From Bacteroidales bacterium (lineage in GTDB: Bacteria; Bacteroidota; Bacteroidia; Bacteroidales; F082): a stretch of DNA of 64,000 nucleotides. The DNA lies in the NCBI GenBank assembly GCA_017530365.1, contig JAFXMK010000012.1:1-64000 (forward strand). Reading direction: 5' to 3'. Made by a program: the position numbers and the translations under genes. Under the pieces are notes generated by a model. The model ran no database searches, had not been told where the DNA came from, and worked only from the letters and a program-made list of their open reading frames with translations. This document shows positions 26,743 to 35,232 of the stretch, piece after piece (position 1 is the stretch's first letter; the number at the start of each line of letters is the position of its first letter).

Positions 26743-26772
26743 GCCGCGACACTGGGCAACAGGTGGAGTTGC

Positions 26773-26793
26773 TTTAACTCTTATCTTTTATCT
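26773..26793. repeat. heptamer repeat at the lipoprotein gene end
   Basis: Three 7-base units (TTTAACT, CTTATCT, TTTATCT). Read on the minus strand they encode KIKDKS and the stop codon of the lipoprotein gene. Confidence 0.6.
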
Positions 26794-27610
26794 TATAATA
26801 CGTCTTAATCTCAGCATCATACGGAGCAACCTTCATCGTCCTCACATTGCCATCGTATGTATAGTTTTTTGTTTCCTGACTGCCACTTTGGTAATACGTA
26901 GTCTCACTTGACAGCCTTCCTTCGTCATCGTAAGCGTATTCTACTCTGGCATTGAGGATGAGGTTCCCTTGATCATCAGTGCCAGCATAATACCACTTTT
27001 CAGCAGGTTTCATGCCGCTCGCGGTTTGCTCATAGCGAGTACGCTGAACGGTATGGTCCTCCCACACAGGAGCTGGGATAACGTCCTGGACGCCGTCTCC
27101 GTCTGGATCGAGCTCATCCCACGACACCACAGCGGAATAATTGAACGTCAAGGTATCATACAAGTAGGTGTCATCCAGGAAGTAAGATTCTTCCCTGACG
27201 GCATAGAATTCTGGATCACCCTCCGCGTGTTCTTCGCCTTCTCCTACGCGAATTCCCATATCGCTGTCAATGCTATAAGTCACCTCGCGGGTCCGGACTT
27301 TCCAGGGACCGTTTTCCACTTTCATGGAGATCAGGTGTCCCTCACGGTCGTATTGATGTTCATAGCGATCGTAATACGAGTCTTCTTCCTCAGCAAGCTG
27401 GATTACGGTACGGCCTTCTTCGGTGTCTTGGTAAGTCCACACGATGTTGGTGTCGCCTTCGGCGTTAAGCTCATAGAGTGGCATATCCCAATCGACGGTT
27501 GTTTCGGTTGACTGATTGGTTACAGTAGGTTCGGAAGGTTTCGGCGTGTTATTGCAGGCTGCGAGCAGCAAGGCAATGCCCCAAAAGAATAAGGTAAATG
27601 GATTTTTCAT
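26774..27610 (-). CDS. lipoprotein with YD-like repeats
   Basis: 278 aa. The signal MKNPFTLFFWGIALLLAAC has lipobox LLAAC. The mature part is acidic and tyrosine-rich, with units such as YEHQYDREGHLISM and YAYDDEGRLSSETTYY that resemble single RHS/YD repeats. An aspartate-rich stretch DELDPDGDGVQD looks like a calcium-binding loop. No family recognised; such lipoproteins are usually surface-exposed in Bacteroidota. Its last residues and stop codon are supplied by a heptamer repeat. Confidence 0.7.
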   Translation of the reverse strand: MKNPFTLFFWGIALLLAACNNTPKPSEPTVTNQSTETTVDWDMPLYELNAEGDTNIVWTYQDTEEGRTVIQLAEEEDSYYDRYEHQYDREGHLISMKVENGPWKVRTREVTYSIDSDMGIRVGEGEEHAEGDPEFYAVREESYFLDDTYLYDTLTFNYSAVVSWDELDPDGDGVQDVIPAPVWEDHTVQRTRYEQTASGMKPAEKWYYAGTDDQGNLILNARVEYAYDDEGRLSSETTYYQSGSQETKNYTYDGNVRTMKVAPYDAEIKTYYKIKDKS

Positions 27611-27634
27611 AGGGTTGCATTATTGAATAGAATG

Positions 27635-27642
27635 CAAAGATA
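27635..27642 (-). promoter_or_regulatory. -7 box for the lipoprotein gene (TATCTTTG)
   Basis: TAnnTTTG on the minus strand, 24 bases from the ATG. Confidence 0.45.
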
Positions 27643-27660
27643 TGAAAACTATTTTTCTTG

Positions 27661-28107
27661 TCAAGCGGCAGGCATCATCGTTTCGCAGCGGTCGATGATC
27701 TTATTGGCGTATTGGAAGCCCATGTCGCAAAGTCCCTTGTTAGCGTTTCCATCGTAGTTCATGTAAAGATGGATGATCTCGTAACCTTCATTGAGCCAAG
27801 TTAATAGTTTCTGATCACGCTGCGAGACTGCCTCTTGATAAGCCGCGATGTTCACCCGAGTGCGACGGTCTTCCCTGACATGGAACACGCCATCAAGTGC
27901 CATCAGCACGCCAAGCCACAGGTAGTTACCAGCTGCACGTACATATTTCTCGTCTTCATACCGGAAGCCTTCGTCATCGAGTTTTCCACGTTCCTGAAGG
28001 ATTTCCCGGGCATTATCAACATAGCGTCTCGCTTCTTTGATGGGTTCTTTTTTCTTTTTCACGATAGTATTTGGTTTCTGCTGGCGAAGATAGGTCTTTT
28101 TATTCAT
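27661..28107 (-). CDS. DUF5618 family protein
   Basis: 148 aa. The conserved part begins at KEPIKEARRYVDNAREILQ and continues with YVRAAGNYLWLGVLMALDGVF and HLYMNYDGN, matching the small helical DUF5618 proteins of Bacteroidales. It is probably a HEPN-like all-helical bundle, judging from spacing only. The function is unknown. It has its own promoter box at 28136. It is the only clearly intact gene between the lipoprotein and uvrB. Confidence 0.7.
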   Translation of the reverse strand: MNKKTYLRQQKPNTIVKKKKEPIKEARRYVDNAREILQERGKLDDEGFRYEDEKYVRAAGNYLWLGVLMALDGVFHVREDRRTRVNIAAYQEAVSQRDQKLLTWLNEGYEIIHLYMNYDGNANKGLCDMGFQYANKIIDRCETMMPAA

Positions 28108-28135
28108 AATAGACAGTTTTTCATCATTTCGCCTA

Positions 28136-28143
28136 CAAAAATA
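28136..28143 (-). promoter_or_regulatory. -7 box for the DUF5618 gene (TATTTTTG)
   Basis: TAnnTTTG on the minus strand, 28 bases from the ATG. Confidence 0.4.
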
Positions 28144-28224
28144 ATATAAATATTTTATAATAAACTATTAATTAATATATTTTATTTAAACTTATATTTA
28201 TCTTTCTAATATACAGTAAAGTAG

Positions 28225-28570
28225 TTATTTCAGCATCCAGTCTTCCCAAACCACGATGCTTTCTGTGGAGCGCTGAATCTTGGGGGAGAAGACCGCAGAA
28301 GAAGTCAAGGTCGAGAATGTCTTCAAGCTGATCGACGGTGAGAGCGCAGTCTTTAAGATGCCAGTCTTCTCCTCCGTTCTTCATGAGGAAGGTGATGGCG
28401 GAGAAGCTCTCCAGCATGGCGACGCCATCCCATTTCATGTCGCCTGCTGGAGCCAGGTGTCCGCGTGAGAAGCCCGAGTTGCGGAAATCGTCGTTGTCAG
28501 TTTCTCTTAATATGGACTTTATGACATCAGCTATATCAGAGGTTCCACGATCACTACCGCGTTTTTGAAC
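28225..28570 (-). pseudogene. DNA/RNA non-specific endonuclease relic, internally deleted and frameshifted
   Basis: The open frame includes DDFRNSGFSRGHLAPAGDMK, the NUC1/endonuclease G active-site region with the RGH motif. It is followed too soon by AITFLMKN, LKDCALTVDQLEDILDLDFF, which belongs to the C-terminal end of the family. The 70 or so residues with the catalytic asparagine (NxxxQ) are missing. After FFCGL the frame shifts; the proper end (IQRSTESIVVWEDWMLK, stop at 28225) lies in another frame. The N-terminus is also lost. Confidence 0.75.
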
Positions 28571-28631
28571 TCATTGGGCTCTAAATACCCAAAACCGAAA
28601 TGTAACTTTTTACTTTTTTCGCTACATACCA

Positions 28632-28794
28632 TAAAAAAAGCGGGGTATCTGTTGCTGCTGTCCCACTCTTTAGGTCCTGAGAAACCCGCACAAGGAACAA
28701 GCAGCACGATACCCACGCTGAAACCGTGGGCATCTACCGCTGCATTGTCTTTGCTTGTGCTTATTGAATTTCTCAGGTTCAAAGAGTGCAAAAA
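28632..28794. repeat. palindromic repeat element, copy A
   Basis: The arms CACTCTTTAGGTCCTGAGAA (from 28664) and TTTCTCAGGTTCAAAGAGTG (28769-28788) pair. Inside are further paired segments (GCACAAGGAACAAGC with GCTTGTGC, CCCACG with CGTGGG). The same element recurs about 320 bases downstream. The minus-strand open frame 28531-28806 runs through it, but I consider that chance coding. The gap between the pseudogene and uvrB (28571-29169) otherwise holds no gene. Confidence 0.65.
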
Positions 28795-28950
28795 CAAGCG
28801 TGGCAAACGCCTTCTTTACAATATGTCTCCCCTACTGAAACGCTCTTCACAAGACACTTCGGCAAGAGTGACGCAAAGATATAAAAGATTTTTAGAAAAA
28901 CCAAGGGGATTCCTTCGTTTTTTACAAAGGGATTGTAGGCCAATTACATA

Positions 28951-29105
28951 GAAAAAAGGGGTATCTATCGCTGCTTGCTCAACTGGACCTGGGAATGTTT
29001 AAACTACGAACAAACAGGAAGATACCCATGCTTATCTATTCGGGCATCCACCTACCTTGTCTTTGCTTGTGCTTTCGAATTTCTCAGGTTCTAAGAGTGC
29101 AAAAA
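28951..29105. repeat. palindromic repeat element, copy B
   Basis: It shares with copy A the segments GGGGTATCT, GATACCCA, GGGCATC, CTTGTCTTTGCTTGTGCTT, and AATTTCTCAGGTTC followed by AAGAGTGCAAAA, in the same order, orientation and spacing. The left half is more diverged, so the outer arms pair less well than in copy A. Confidence 0.65.
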
Positions 29106-29169
29106 GAGGTTAGTTAAGACATTGCAAAATAAAACAATTTTTTAGAAATGCGCAAGCTTATCCTTGTTT

Positions 29170-31185
29170 TCATTTCGCCATCCCCTCCTCCATCGCCTTC
29201 AACCGCAACATCTCATCCCTGTATGCGGCAGCAGCGATGAAATCCATCTCCTTGACAGCCTTCTCCATGTTCTTCTTGGCCTCCAAGATAGCCTTCTCCA
29301 CCTGCTTCTTGGTCTTGTACTCGACCTGCTCAGCAGCGGAAGTGACAATGCGCTCCTCCTGCTGGGAATAAGTGATGCTGCGCCTTCCAGTGGCCTCAGA
29401 CAACGAGCTGTCGATGGCCTTCACGATGGTCTTGGGGACGATGCCGTGGGCCTCGTTGTAGGCGATCTGCTTGGAACGACGACGGTTGGTCTCGTCGATG
29501 GTCTTCTGCATCGACTCGGTGATAGTGGCGGCATACATGATGACCTTGCTCTCGGCGTTACGTGCCGCACGACCAGCCGTCTGGGTCAAGGAACGCTCGG
29601 AACGCAAGAAGCCTTCCTTGTCGGCATCCAAGATGGCCACCAAGCTGACCTCAGGCAGGTCCAAGCCCTCGCGCAAGAGGTTCACACCGACCAAGACATC
29701 GAACTCGCCCATACGCAGGCCCTTCAGGATCTCCACACGTTCCAAGGTATCGACATCGGAATGGATGTAACGCGACTTGATCTTCAAGTTGTTGAGGTAG
29801 GTGTTCAGCTCCTCAGCCATGCGCTTGGTCAAGGTGGTCACCAACACACGCTGCTGCTTCTCCTTCACCTTACGCACTTCCTCCAACAGGTCATCGACCT
29901 GGTTCACGCTGGGCCGCACCTCGATGACGGGATCCAACAAGCCCGTAGGACGGATCACCTGCTCCACATACACGCCCTCGCTCTGCTGTAGCTCATAGTC
30001 TGCCGGCGTAGCGCTGACGTAGATCTTCTGCCCCGTCAAAGCTTCGAACTCATGGAACTCCAACGGCCTGTTGTCCAAGGCAGAAGGCAACCTGAAGCCA
30101 TATTCCACCAAGGTCTGCTTGCGCGAACGGTCACCGCCGTGCATGCCTCTGATCTGGGGCACCGTGACGTGGCTCTCGTCAATAACGGTGATGAAGTCAT
30201 CCGGGAAATAGTCCAGCAGACAGAAGGGCCGTGTGCCAGGACTGCGCCCGTCGAAATATCGGGAATAGTTCTCAATGCCAGAACAGTAACCCAGCTCCCG
30301 CATCATCTCGATATCATAGTTCACTCGGTCTTCCAACCGTTTGGCTTCCAAATTCTTGCCTATCTCCCTGAAATATTCGGCCTGCTTGAACATGTCCTGC
30401 TGGATCTCTTCGACAGCGGCATTCAGCTTGGCCTGCGAGGTAATGAAGATATTGGCCGGAAAGATGGTAACTTCTGATATCTCCTCGATACGGCTTCCCG
30501 TGATGGGATTGAAGCTCTCGATGGCATCGATCTCGTCGTCCCAAAAGACGATACGGTAGGCGATGTCGGCGTAGGCCGGAAACACATCGAGCGTCTCTCC
30601 TTTGATCCTGAATTTGCCTTGGGTGAACTCTATCTCATTACGGGTATATAACGCTCCCACAAGGGCCTTGGCCACATCGTCGCGCTTGGTCTTCTGCCCT
30701 CGGGCAATATAGATGACATTCTCGGTGAAGTCATCTGGATTGCCAATACCATATAGGCACGACACGGACGACACCACGATGATGTCTCTCCTTCCCGACA
30801 TCAAAGCGGTGGTAGTGCTGAGACGCAGCTTTTCGATATCGGAGTTGATGGAAAGGTCTTTTTCGATATAGGTGTTGGTCTGAGGGATGAAGGCCTCAGG
30901 CTGGTAATAGTCGTAATAGGAGACGAAATACTCCACGGCGTTCTCAGGAAAGAACTGCTTGAACTCGCCATAGAGCTGTGCCGCAAGGGTTTTGTTATGG
31001 CTCAAAATCAAGGCGGGACGGTTGAGTTGTGCCAACACATTGGCGATGGTGAAGGTCTTTCCCGATCCTGTGACGCCCAACAAGGTCTGGGCACGGTCGC
31101 CACGCTGCAAGCCCTCCACGAGCTCCTTTATCGCCTCTGGCTGATCACCTGTAGGCTTGAAATCAGATACTAGCTTAAAGTCCAT
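29170..31185 (-). CDS. uvrB: excinuclease ABC subunit B
   Basis: 671 aa. UvrB is the damage-verifying helicase of nucleotide excision repair and is loaded by UvrA. Walker A is GVTGSGKT at 37-44. The damage-probing beta-hairpin region is YYDYYQPEAFIPQTNTYIEK, and helicase motifs IDESHVTVPQ and QTAGRAARN follow. The C-terminal UVR motif (about 625-668) ends RDEMLRLKAMEEGMAK. The start overlaps the EEP gene by 11 bases, making uvrB the last gene of a five-gene operon with mutL. Confidence 0.96.
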   Translation of the reverse strand: MDFKLVSDFKPTGDQPEAIKELVEGLQRGDRAQTLLGVTGSGKTFTIANVLAQLNRPALILSHNKTLAAQLYGEFKQFFPENAVEYFVSYYDYYQPEAFIPQTNTYIEKDLSINSDIEKLRLSTTTALMSGRRDIIVVSSVSCLYGIGNPDDFTENVIYIARGQKTKRDDVAKALVGALYTRNEIEFTQGKFRIKGETLDVFPAYADIAYRIVFWDDEIDAIESFNPITGSRIEEISEVTIFPANIFITSQAKLNAAVEEIQQDMFKQAEYFREIGKNLEAKRLEDRVNYDIEMMRELGYCSGIENYSRYFDGRSPGTRPFCLLDYFPDDFITVIDESHVTVPQIRGMHGGDRSRKQTLVEYGFRLPSALDNRPLEFHEFEALTGQKIYVSATPADYELQQSEGVYVEQVIRPTGLLDPVIEVRPSVNQVDDLLEEVRKVKEKQQRVLVTTLTKRMAEELNTYLNNLKIKSRYIHSDVDTLERVEILKGLRMGEFDVLVGVNLLREGLDLPEVSLVAILDADKEGFLRSERSLTQTAGRAARNAESKVIMYAATITESMQKTIDETNRRRSKQIAYNEAHGIVPKTIVKAIDSSLSEATGRRSITYSQQEERIVTSAAEQVEYKTKKQVEKAILEAKKNMEKAVKEMDFIAAAAYRDEMLRLKAMEEGMAK

Positions 31186-32299
31186 GGTTCAATTTGAATT
31201 CCATCATCACCGGATAATGGTCCGATCCTTTGAAACGAAGCCGCTTGAAAGCAGTGGTCTTGATACGTTCATTACCCCAGATGTAATCGATACGAAGCAA
31301 AGGCAGCTTTCCTGCATAGGTATGTCCGATGCCTTGCCCTGCCACCACGAAGCCATCGGTAAAGCCGGCGGCCTTGATCTGTTGATAGGTATAGGAAATA
31401 GGCGTGTCGTTAAGGTCGCCGCACAGCAGCATCGGCCGTCCGTCATGCGGAATGTCTTCCAACATGTGACGCACCTCCACGCTCCTTTCCCTATAGGCAT
31501 GCTTCAGTTTGGAGACAATGGATTTGCCATATTCCTGGACATCCGATTTGGTGTTGCCTGGCTCGGAAAACGCCGTGATCTCCTCCTTGGTCAGCTGGAA
31601 AGAAGCAAGATGCGAGCAAAGCACATAGAACGATCCTTTCTTCCCAGCATCCACCTTGGCGACAGCTCCATAGATCTTTTCCTCACCAAAACCAGTGGTA
31701 TCCTCAACAGGTGTCAAGGGATATTTTGAGAAGATCACATTACCGCAAAAATAGGCCTTTGTATGGCAATAATGATACGGCAAACCTGTCATGTCACCAA
31801 ATAACTTGATGCAATTGTTGCGGGAAGTCTTCGGCTTGAAGATGTTGAACTCCTGAATACAAAGCACATCAGGTTGCTTCTCATGGACCAGCTTGGCAAT
31901 ATCCAAAGCCACCTCCTCCCCACTTCTCTTGCCATTGAAATCACGGAAAAGCTGAACGTTGTATGACATGACGCGGAAGTCACCCCCTTCGACAGCCTTG
32001 CCGTAGGAAAACGACTTGAAGAGTCCCTGAATCGCTATCAGCAAGGCCAACACAGCAATCCAAGCCCTCTTGGACCACATCAGGATCATCAACGCCAGCA
32101 CAGCGACATTGAACAGGAGAATCACCCAAAAGGCCAGGCCAAAAAACGATGCCCAGACAAACTTTTCCGGATCAATGTAACTGCTCAACACGCTCAGCGC
32201 CATGGCCACCAGCCCCACGCAGGCCAGTAACGAAAGCAGAAAGACAATGATCCTTCCGATGAGTCCCCTTCTATTTTGCTGTTTGTTTTCCTGTTCCAT
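31175..32299 (-). CDS. membrane-anchored endonuclease/exonuclease/phosphatase family protein
   Basis: 374 aa. Three N-terminal hydrophobic helices (about 15-40, 50-72 and 76-95) precede an EEP-fold domain with VMSYNVQLF (Asn), LCIQEFN (Glu), LLCGDLNDTP (Asp/Asn) and GSDHYPVMMEF (Asp-His). The family includes metal-dependent nucleases, phosphodiesterases and sphingomyelinase-like enzymes. The position between rhomboid and uvrB is shared in the operon, but the membrane anchor argues against a direct role in repair. The substrate is unknown. Confidence 0.85.
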   Translation of the reverse strand: MEQENKQQNRRGLIGRIIVFLLSLLACVGLVAMALSVLSSYIDPEKFVWASFFGLAFWVILLFNVAVLALMILMWSKRAWIAVLALLIAIQGLFKSFSYGKAVEGGDFRVMSYNVQLFRDFNGKRSGEEVALDIAKLVHEKQPDVLCIQEFNIFKPKTSRNNCIKLFGDMTGLPYHYCHTKAYFCGNVIFSKYPLTPVEDTTGFGEEKIYGAVAKVDAGKKGSFYVLCSHLASFQLTKEEITAFSEPGNTKSDVQEYGKSIVSKLKHAYRERSVEVRHMLEDIPHDGRPMLLCGDLNDTPISYTYQQIKAAGFTDGFVVAGQGIGHTYAGKLPLLRIDYIWGNERIKTTAFKRLRFKGSDHYPVMMEFKLNHGL

Positions 32300-32305
32300 C
32301 GAGTA

Positions 32306-32995
32306 CTAATAAAGACGTCCTTTCTTCTTCCAAATCAAGATGATGATCAAGCCCACCAACATACCGCCAAGGTGAGCGAAATGCGCCACATGGTCGCCCG
32401 AAGCGCCCAGACCGTTGAGCAACTCAATGACCGCATAACCGATGACGAACCATTTGGCTTTGATCGGCATAAAGAAATAAAGATAGATCATCGAGTTAGG
32501 AAACATCATACCAAATGCCAACAGCAGTCCGTAAATGGCACCTGAAGCGCCGACGGTAGTCAGATAATTGAGGTATTGCCCCATCGGGATGATCGTGCCG
32601 CCCATGTTGACATTCTGATATTGAGACAATTCCCTGGCATATACGATATACTGCACACCCTCTTGGATCAACCCCGCACCAATACCGCAAAGGATATAGA
32701 ACAGCAGGAAGCGTTTCGGTCCCCAGATGTTCTCCAAGGTGTTACCAAACATCCACAACGCGAACATGTTGAAAAACAGATGGCTGAAGTTGCCATGCAT
32801 GAACATGTAGGTAAACAGCTGGTGGACATGGAAATCCGAAGCCATGAAGAAATGCAGACCGAGGATGTTGCTCAGGTCGATACCGAAACGGACTAACACC
32901 ACATCGGCCAAGAACATGATGGCATTGATGATCAGCAGGTTCTTGACCACTACGGGCAGAAACGAAAATCCGGTTGGGCTGTATTGATTACTCAT
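32306..32995 (-). CDS. rhomboid family intramembrane serine protease
   Basis: 229 aa with six predicted helices. The catalytic serine is Ser151 in GASGAIYG and the histidine is His208 in FAHLGGML. The oxyanion-side motif MHGNFSHLFFNMFALWMFG is present. Rhomboids cleave membrane proteins within the bilayer. The N-terminus overlaps mutL by 8 bases. Confidence 0.93.
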   Translation of the reverse strand: MSNQYSPTGFSFLPVVVKNLLIINAIMFLADVVLVRFGIDLSNILGLHFFMASDFHVHQLFTYMFMHGNFSHLFFNMFALWMFGNTLENIWGPKRFLLFYILCGIGAGLIQEGVQYIVYARELSQYQNVNMGGTIIPMGQYLNYLTTVGASGAIYGLLLAFGMMFPNSMIYLYFFMPIKAKWFVIGYAVIELLNGLGASGDHVAHFAHLGGMLVGLIIILIWKKKGRLY

Positions 32996-34823
32996 TGCAG
33001 TTGGAAGTTTTCAGTTGTTCAGTTATTTTATCAATTGTAATGAGGGTATAAATCTTTTTCCCGTCGGGGGCGATCTCTGCTACGGAACAGCCAAAGAGCT
33101 GATCCACGATATTCTGCATTTCCACTTCCGACATGGGTGTCAGCGACTTCACCGAAAGCTGTGAAGCCATGGTCTTGGCGATGCCCAGTTTGCGGTCCAG
33201 CTGCAAGTCGGTACGGTTGATCTTGTAATTATCGAGCATCTTCTCCAACAGCTCCACGGGATTGCCACCAGCAAGGTCGGCCGGCGTACCTTTGATCACA
33301 AACGTGGTGGCGTTGACCTGTTCCATCACGAAACCCACCTGTTCAAGCTCTGGCAGCATCTCGCGCATCAGCGAGGCATCGTTGACATTCAAGGTAAAAG
33401 GCTGCGGAAACAGCTCCTGCTGCGAATGGCCACTGTTGCTTTCCATCTCCTTGAGGAACTTCTCAAACAGGATACGGTAATGCGCCAGATGCTGGTCGAT
33501 GACCAAGACACCCGATTTCACCGTAGCAATGATATAGGATTGATTCAGTTGTAGATAATGGACCTTTTCAACAGCTTCTTTCGGACGCTCAGGTTCCGTT
33601 TGGTCTTCCCGTTCCCCATACAGCAGCCGCCAGTCTCCCGGATCGGATTTCTTCTCGAAACCACCATAGTTGCCGCCGAAAGAGCTCTTGTTGAACTCTT
33701 TCTTCTCATGGAATGGATTATAGGTTGGATCGATGGGAATGGAAGGCTGTACGATGGGATTGGACGACTTTACCACCTCCCCGAAGTCGAAGCCCAAATT
33801 GGTCGGCTCCTCGAAGTCGATCATCGGAGAAAGGTTGTTCTGCCCGATGGCTTTTCGCACTGCGGCATGTAAGATGGCATATACCAGCTTGACGTCCAGG
33901 AAGTTGACTTCCGTCTTAGTGGGATGGATGTTGACGTCGATATCGGCAGGATCCACCTCGATATCCAAGAAATACCCCGGAAAGCTGTCCTTGGGAATCA
34001 TCTCCATGAAGGCATTCTCGATGGCATGATGCAGATAAGGATGTTTGATATAGCGCTTGTTGACGAAGAAATACTGCTCACCTCGGGTCTTCTTGGCAAA
34101 CTCTGCCTTCACGATGTAGCCATGGATGCTGACACGGTCCGTATCCTGATGAACGGGCAGCAGCTTCGCGTCGTAGTTGTTACCAAACAGTCCCATGATG
34201 CGCTGCTTGAGGTTGCCAGGATAGAGATGGTACATCTCCTTGCCGTCGCTGGTAAGCGTGAAGCCCACTTCGGGATGCATCAGGGTGACACGGGTGAACT
34301 CCTCCACCACGTGGCGCATCTCGGCAGCTGGCGACTTCAGGAAGTTGCGTCGTGCCGGCACATTGAAGAACAAGTTCTTGATGGTGAGTGTCGTCCCCAC
34401 TGCCATCGGTGCCAATATCTGATCCTTGACCACCGAGCCTTCGTTGACGATCTTTACTCCCACCTCGTCTTCTTTACGACGGGTCTTCAGCTCCACCTGA
34501 GCGATGGCTGCGATACTCGCCAAGGCCTCACCACGGAAGCCCATGGTACGGATGGAGAACAGATCCTCCGCCTTGCTGATCTTGGAGGTGGCGTGCCTTT
34601 CGAAGCAAAGACGCGCATCGGTCTCCGACATGCCGCAGCCGTTATCGACCACCATGATCAACGCCTTGCCGGCGTCTTTCACCACCAGGTCGATTTGCGT
34701 GGCACCAGCATCCAATGAATTCTCCAACAGCTCCTTGACCGCCGAGGCGGGACGTTGTATCACCTCGCCCGCAGCGATCTGGTTCGCCACACTGTCAGGA
34801 AGCAGTTTGATGACATCAAGCAT
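32988..34823 (-). CDS. mutL: DNA mismatch repair protein MutL
   Basis: 611 aa. The GHKL ATPase domain has IAAGEVIQRPASAVKEL, NSLDAGAT, DNGCGM and GFRGEALASI. The C-terminal dimerisation domain follows a linker of about 90 residues. The usual endonuclease motif DQHA(X)2E(X)4E is not clear: the position reads DQHLAHYRILFE, and the late CPHGRP-like motif is replaced by APDGKK. This copy may lack nicking activity. MutL links MutS mismatch recognition to strand removal. It is second in the operon after the small membrane protein. Confidence 0.95.
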   Translation of the reverse strand: MLDVIKLLPDSVANQIAAGEVIQRPASAVKELLENSLDAGATQIDLVVKDAGKALIMVVDNGCGMSETDARLCFERHATSKISKAEDLFSIRTMGFRGEALASIAAIAQVELKTRRKEDEVGVKIVNEGSVVKDQILAPMAVGTTLTIKNLFFNVPARRNFLKSPAAEMRHVVEEFTRVTLMHPEVGFTLTSDGKEMYHLYPGNLKQRIMGLFGNNYDAKLLPVHQDTDRVSIHGYIVKAEFAKKTRGEQYFFVNKRYIKHPYLHHAIENAFMEMIPKDSFPGYFLDIEVDPADIDVNIHPTKTEVNFLDVKLVYAILHAAVRKAIGQNNLSPMIDFEEPTNLGFDFGEVVKSSNPIVQPSIPIDPTYNPFHEKKEFNKSSFGGNYGGFEKKSDPGDWRLLYGEREDQTEPERPKEAVEKVHYLQLNQSYIIATVKSGVLVIDQHLAHYRILFEKFLKEMESNSGHSQQELFPQPFTLNVNDASLMREMLPELEQVGFVMEQVNATTFVIKGTPADLAGGNPVELLEKMLDNYKINRTDLQLDRKLGIAKTMASQLSVKSLTPMSEVEMQNIVDQLFGCSVAEIAPDGKKIYTLITIDKITEQLKTSNCNE

Positions 34824-34834
34824 AGCTCAAACGA

Positions 34835-35143
34835 CTATTTTCCCATCAAACCGCCAATGAGGTTCGTAAACATCGGAGTGCAGAAGATATAGTAGAAGGC
34901 GACTACCACCACGGTGCCGATGATGATGGCACGCAGCACCTTGGAACGCCTTTCGGCGGGCGTCTCCTTATCCTTCTCTGTCCCCCACTTCTTGCGCATC
35001 TGGAGGCGCAGTTCCTCCTCGTGGCTCAAGTTAGAGTTTAATCCAGCCTCGGCCTTCTTTTTCTCCCAAGCTTCCTTTTCCGGATCGTAATATCTCGGGA
35101 TGTAGTTGAAGCCTTTCGGTTTCGGTCTATAAAAGAATCCCAT
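34835..35143 (-). CDS. small single-pass membrane protein, first gene of the mutL operon
   Basis: 102 aa from ATG 35143 (MGFFYRPKPKGFNYIPRYYD). It has a charged cytoplasmic part with an acidic/basic helix (EKEAWEKKKAE) and one membrane helix near residues 74-92 (IIIGTVVVVAFYYIFC). No family assigned. It lies 12 bases before mutL and has its own TATATTTG box. The open frame extends nine codons upstream, but that part overlaps the likely transcription start. Confidence 0.6.
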   Translation of the reverse strand: MGFFYRPKPKGFNYIPRYYDPEKEAWEKKKAEAGLNSNLSHEEELRLQMRKKWGTEKDKETPAERRSKVLRAIIIGTVVVVAFYYIFCTPMFTNLIGGLMGK

Positions 35144-35167
35144 CTTGACTAAAGTTAAATTAACTTG

Positions 35168-35175
35168 CAAATATA
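35168..35175 (-). promoter_or_regulatory. -7 box for the mutL-uvrB operon (TATATTTG)
   Basis: TAnnTTTG on the minus strand, 24 bases from the ATG at 35143. No further box was seen before uvrB. Confidence 0.5.
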
Positions 35176-35217
35176 CGGCTAATTTCCAAATCCCGCATGA
35201 TAAATGGGAAGATTTCT

Positions 35218-35225
35218 TATCTTTG
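35218..35225 (+). promoter_or_regulatory. -7 box for the FecCD permease (TATCTTTG)
   Basis: TAnnTTTG ending 7 bases before the ATG at 35233, implying an almost leaderless mRNA. Confidence 0.45.
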
Positions 35226-35232
35226 CAACCTC

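Noticed and set aside
28531..28806. 91-codon minus-strand frame through palindromic element copy A
   Set aside because: It runs through the inverted repeat and shows no known motif; copy B does not keep the frame. Left as part of the repeat.
35144..35232. Cobalamin riboswitch before the FecCD permease
   Set aside because: Too short, and the promoter box lies 7 bases before the ATG.
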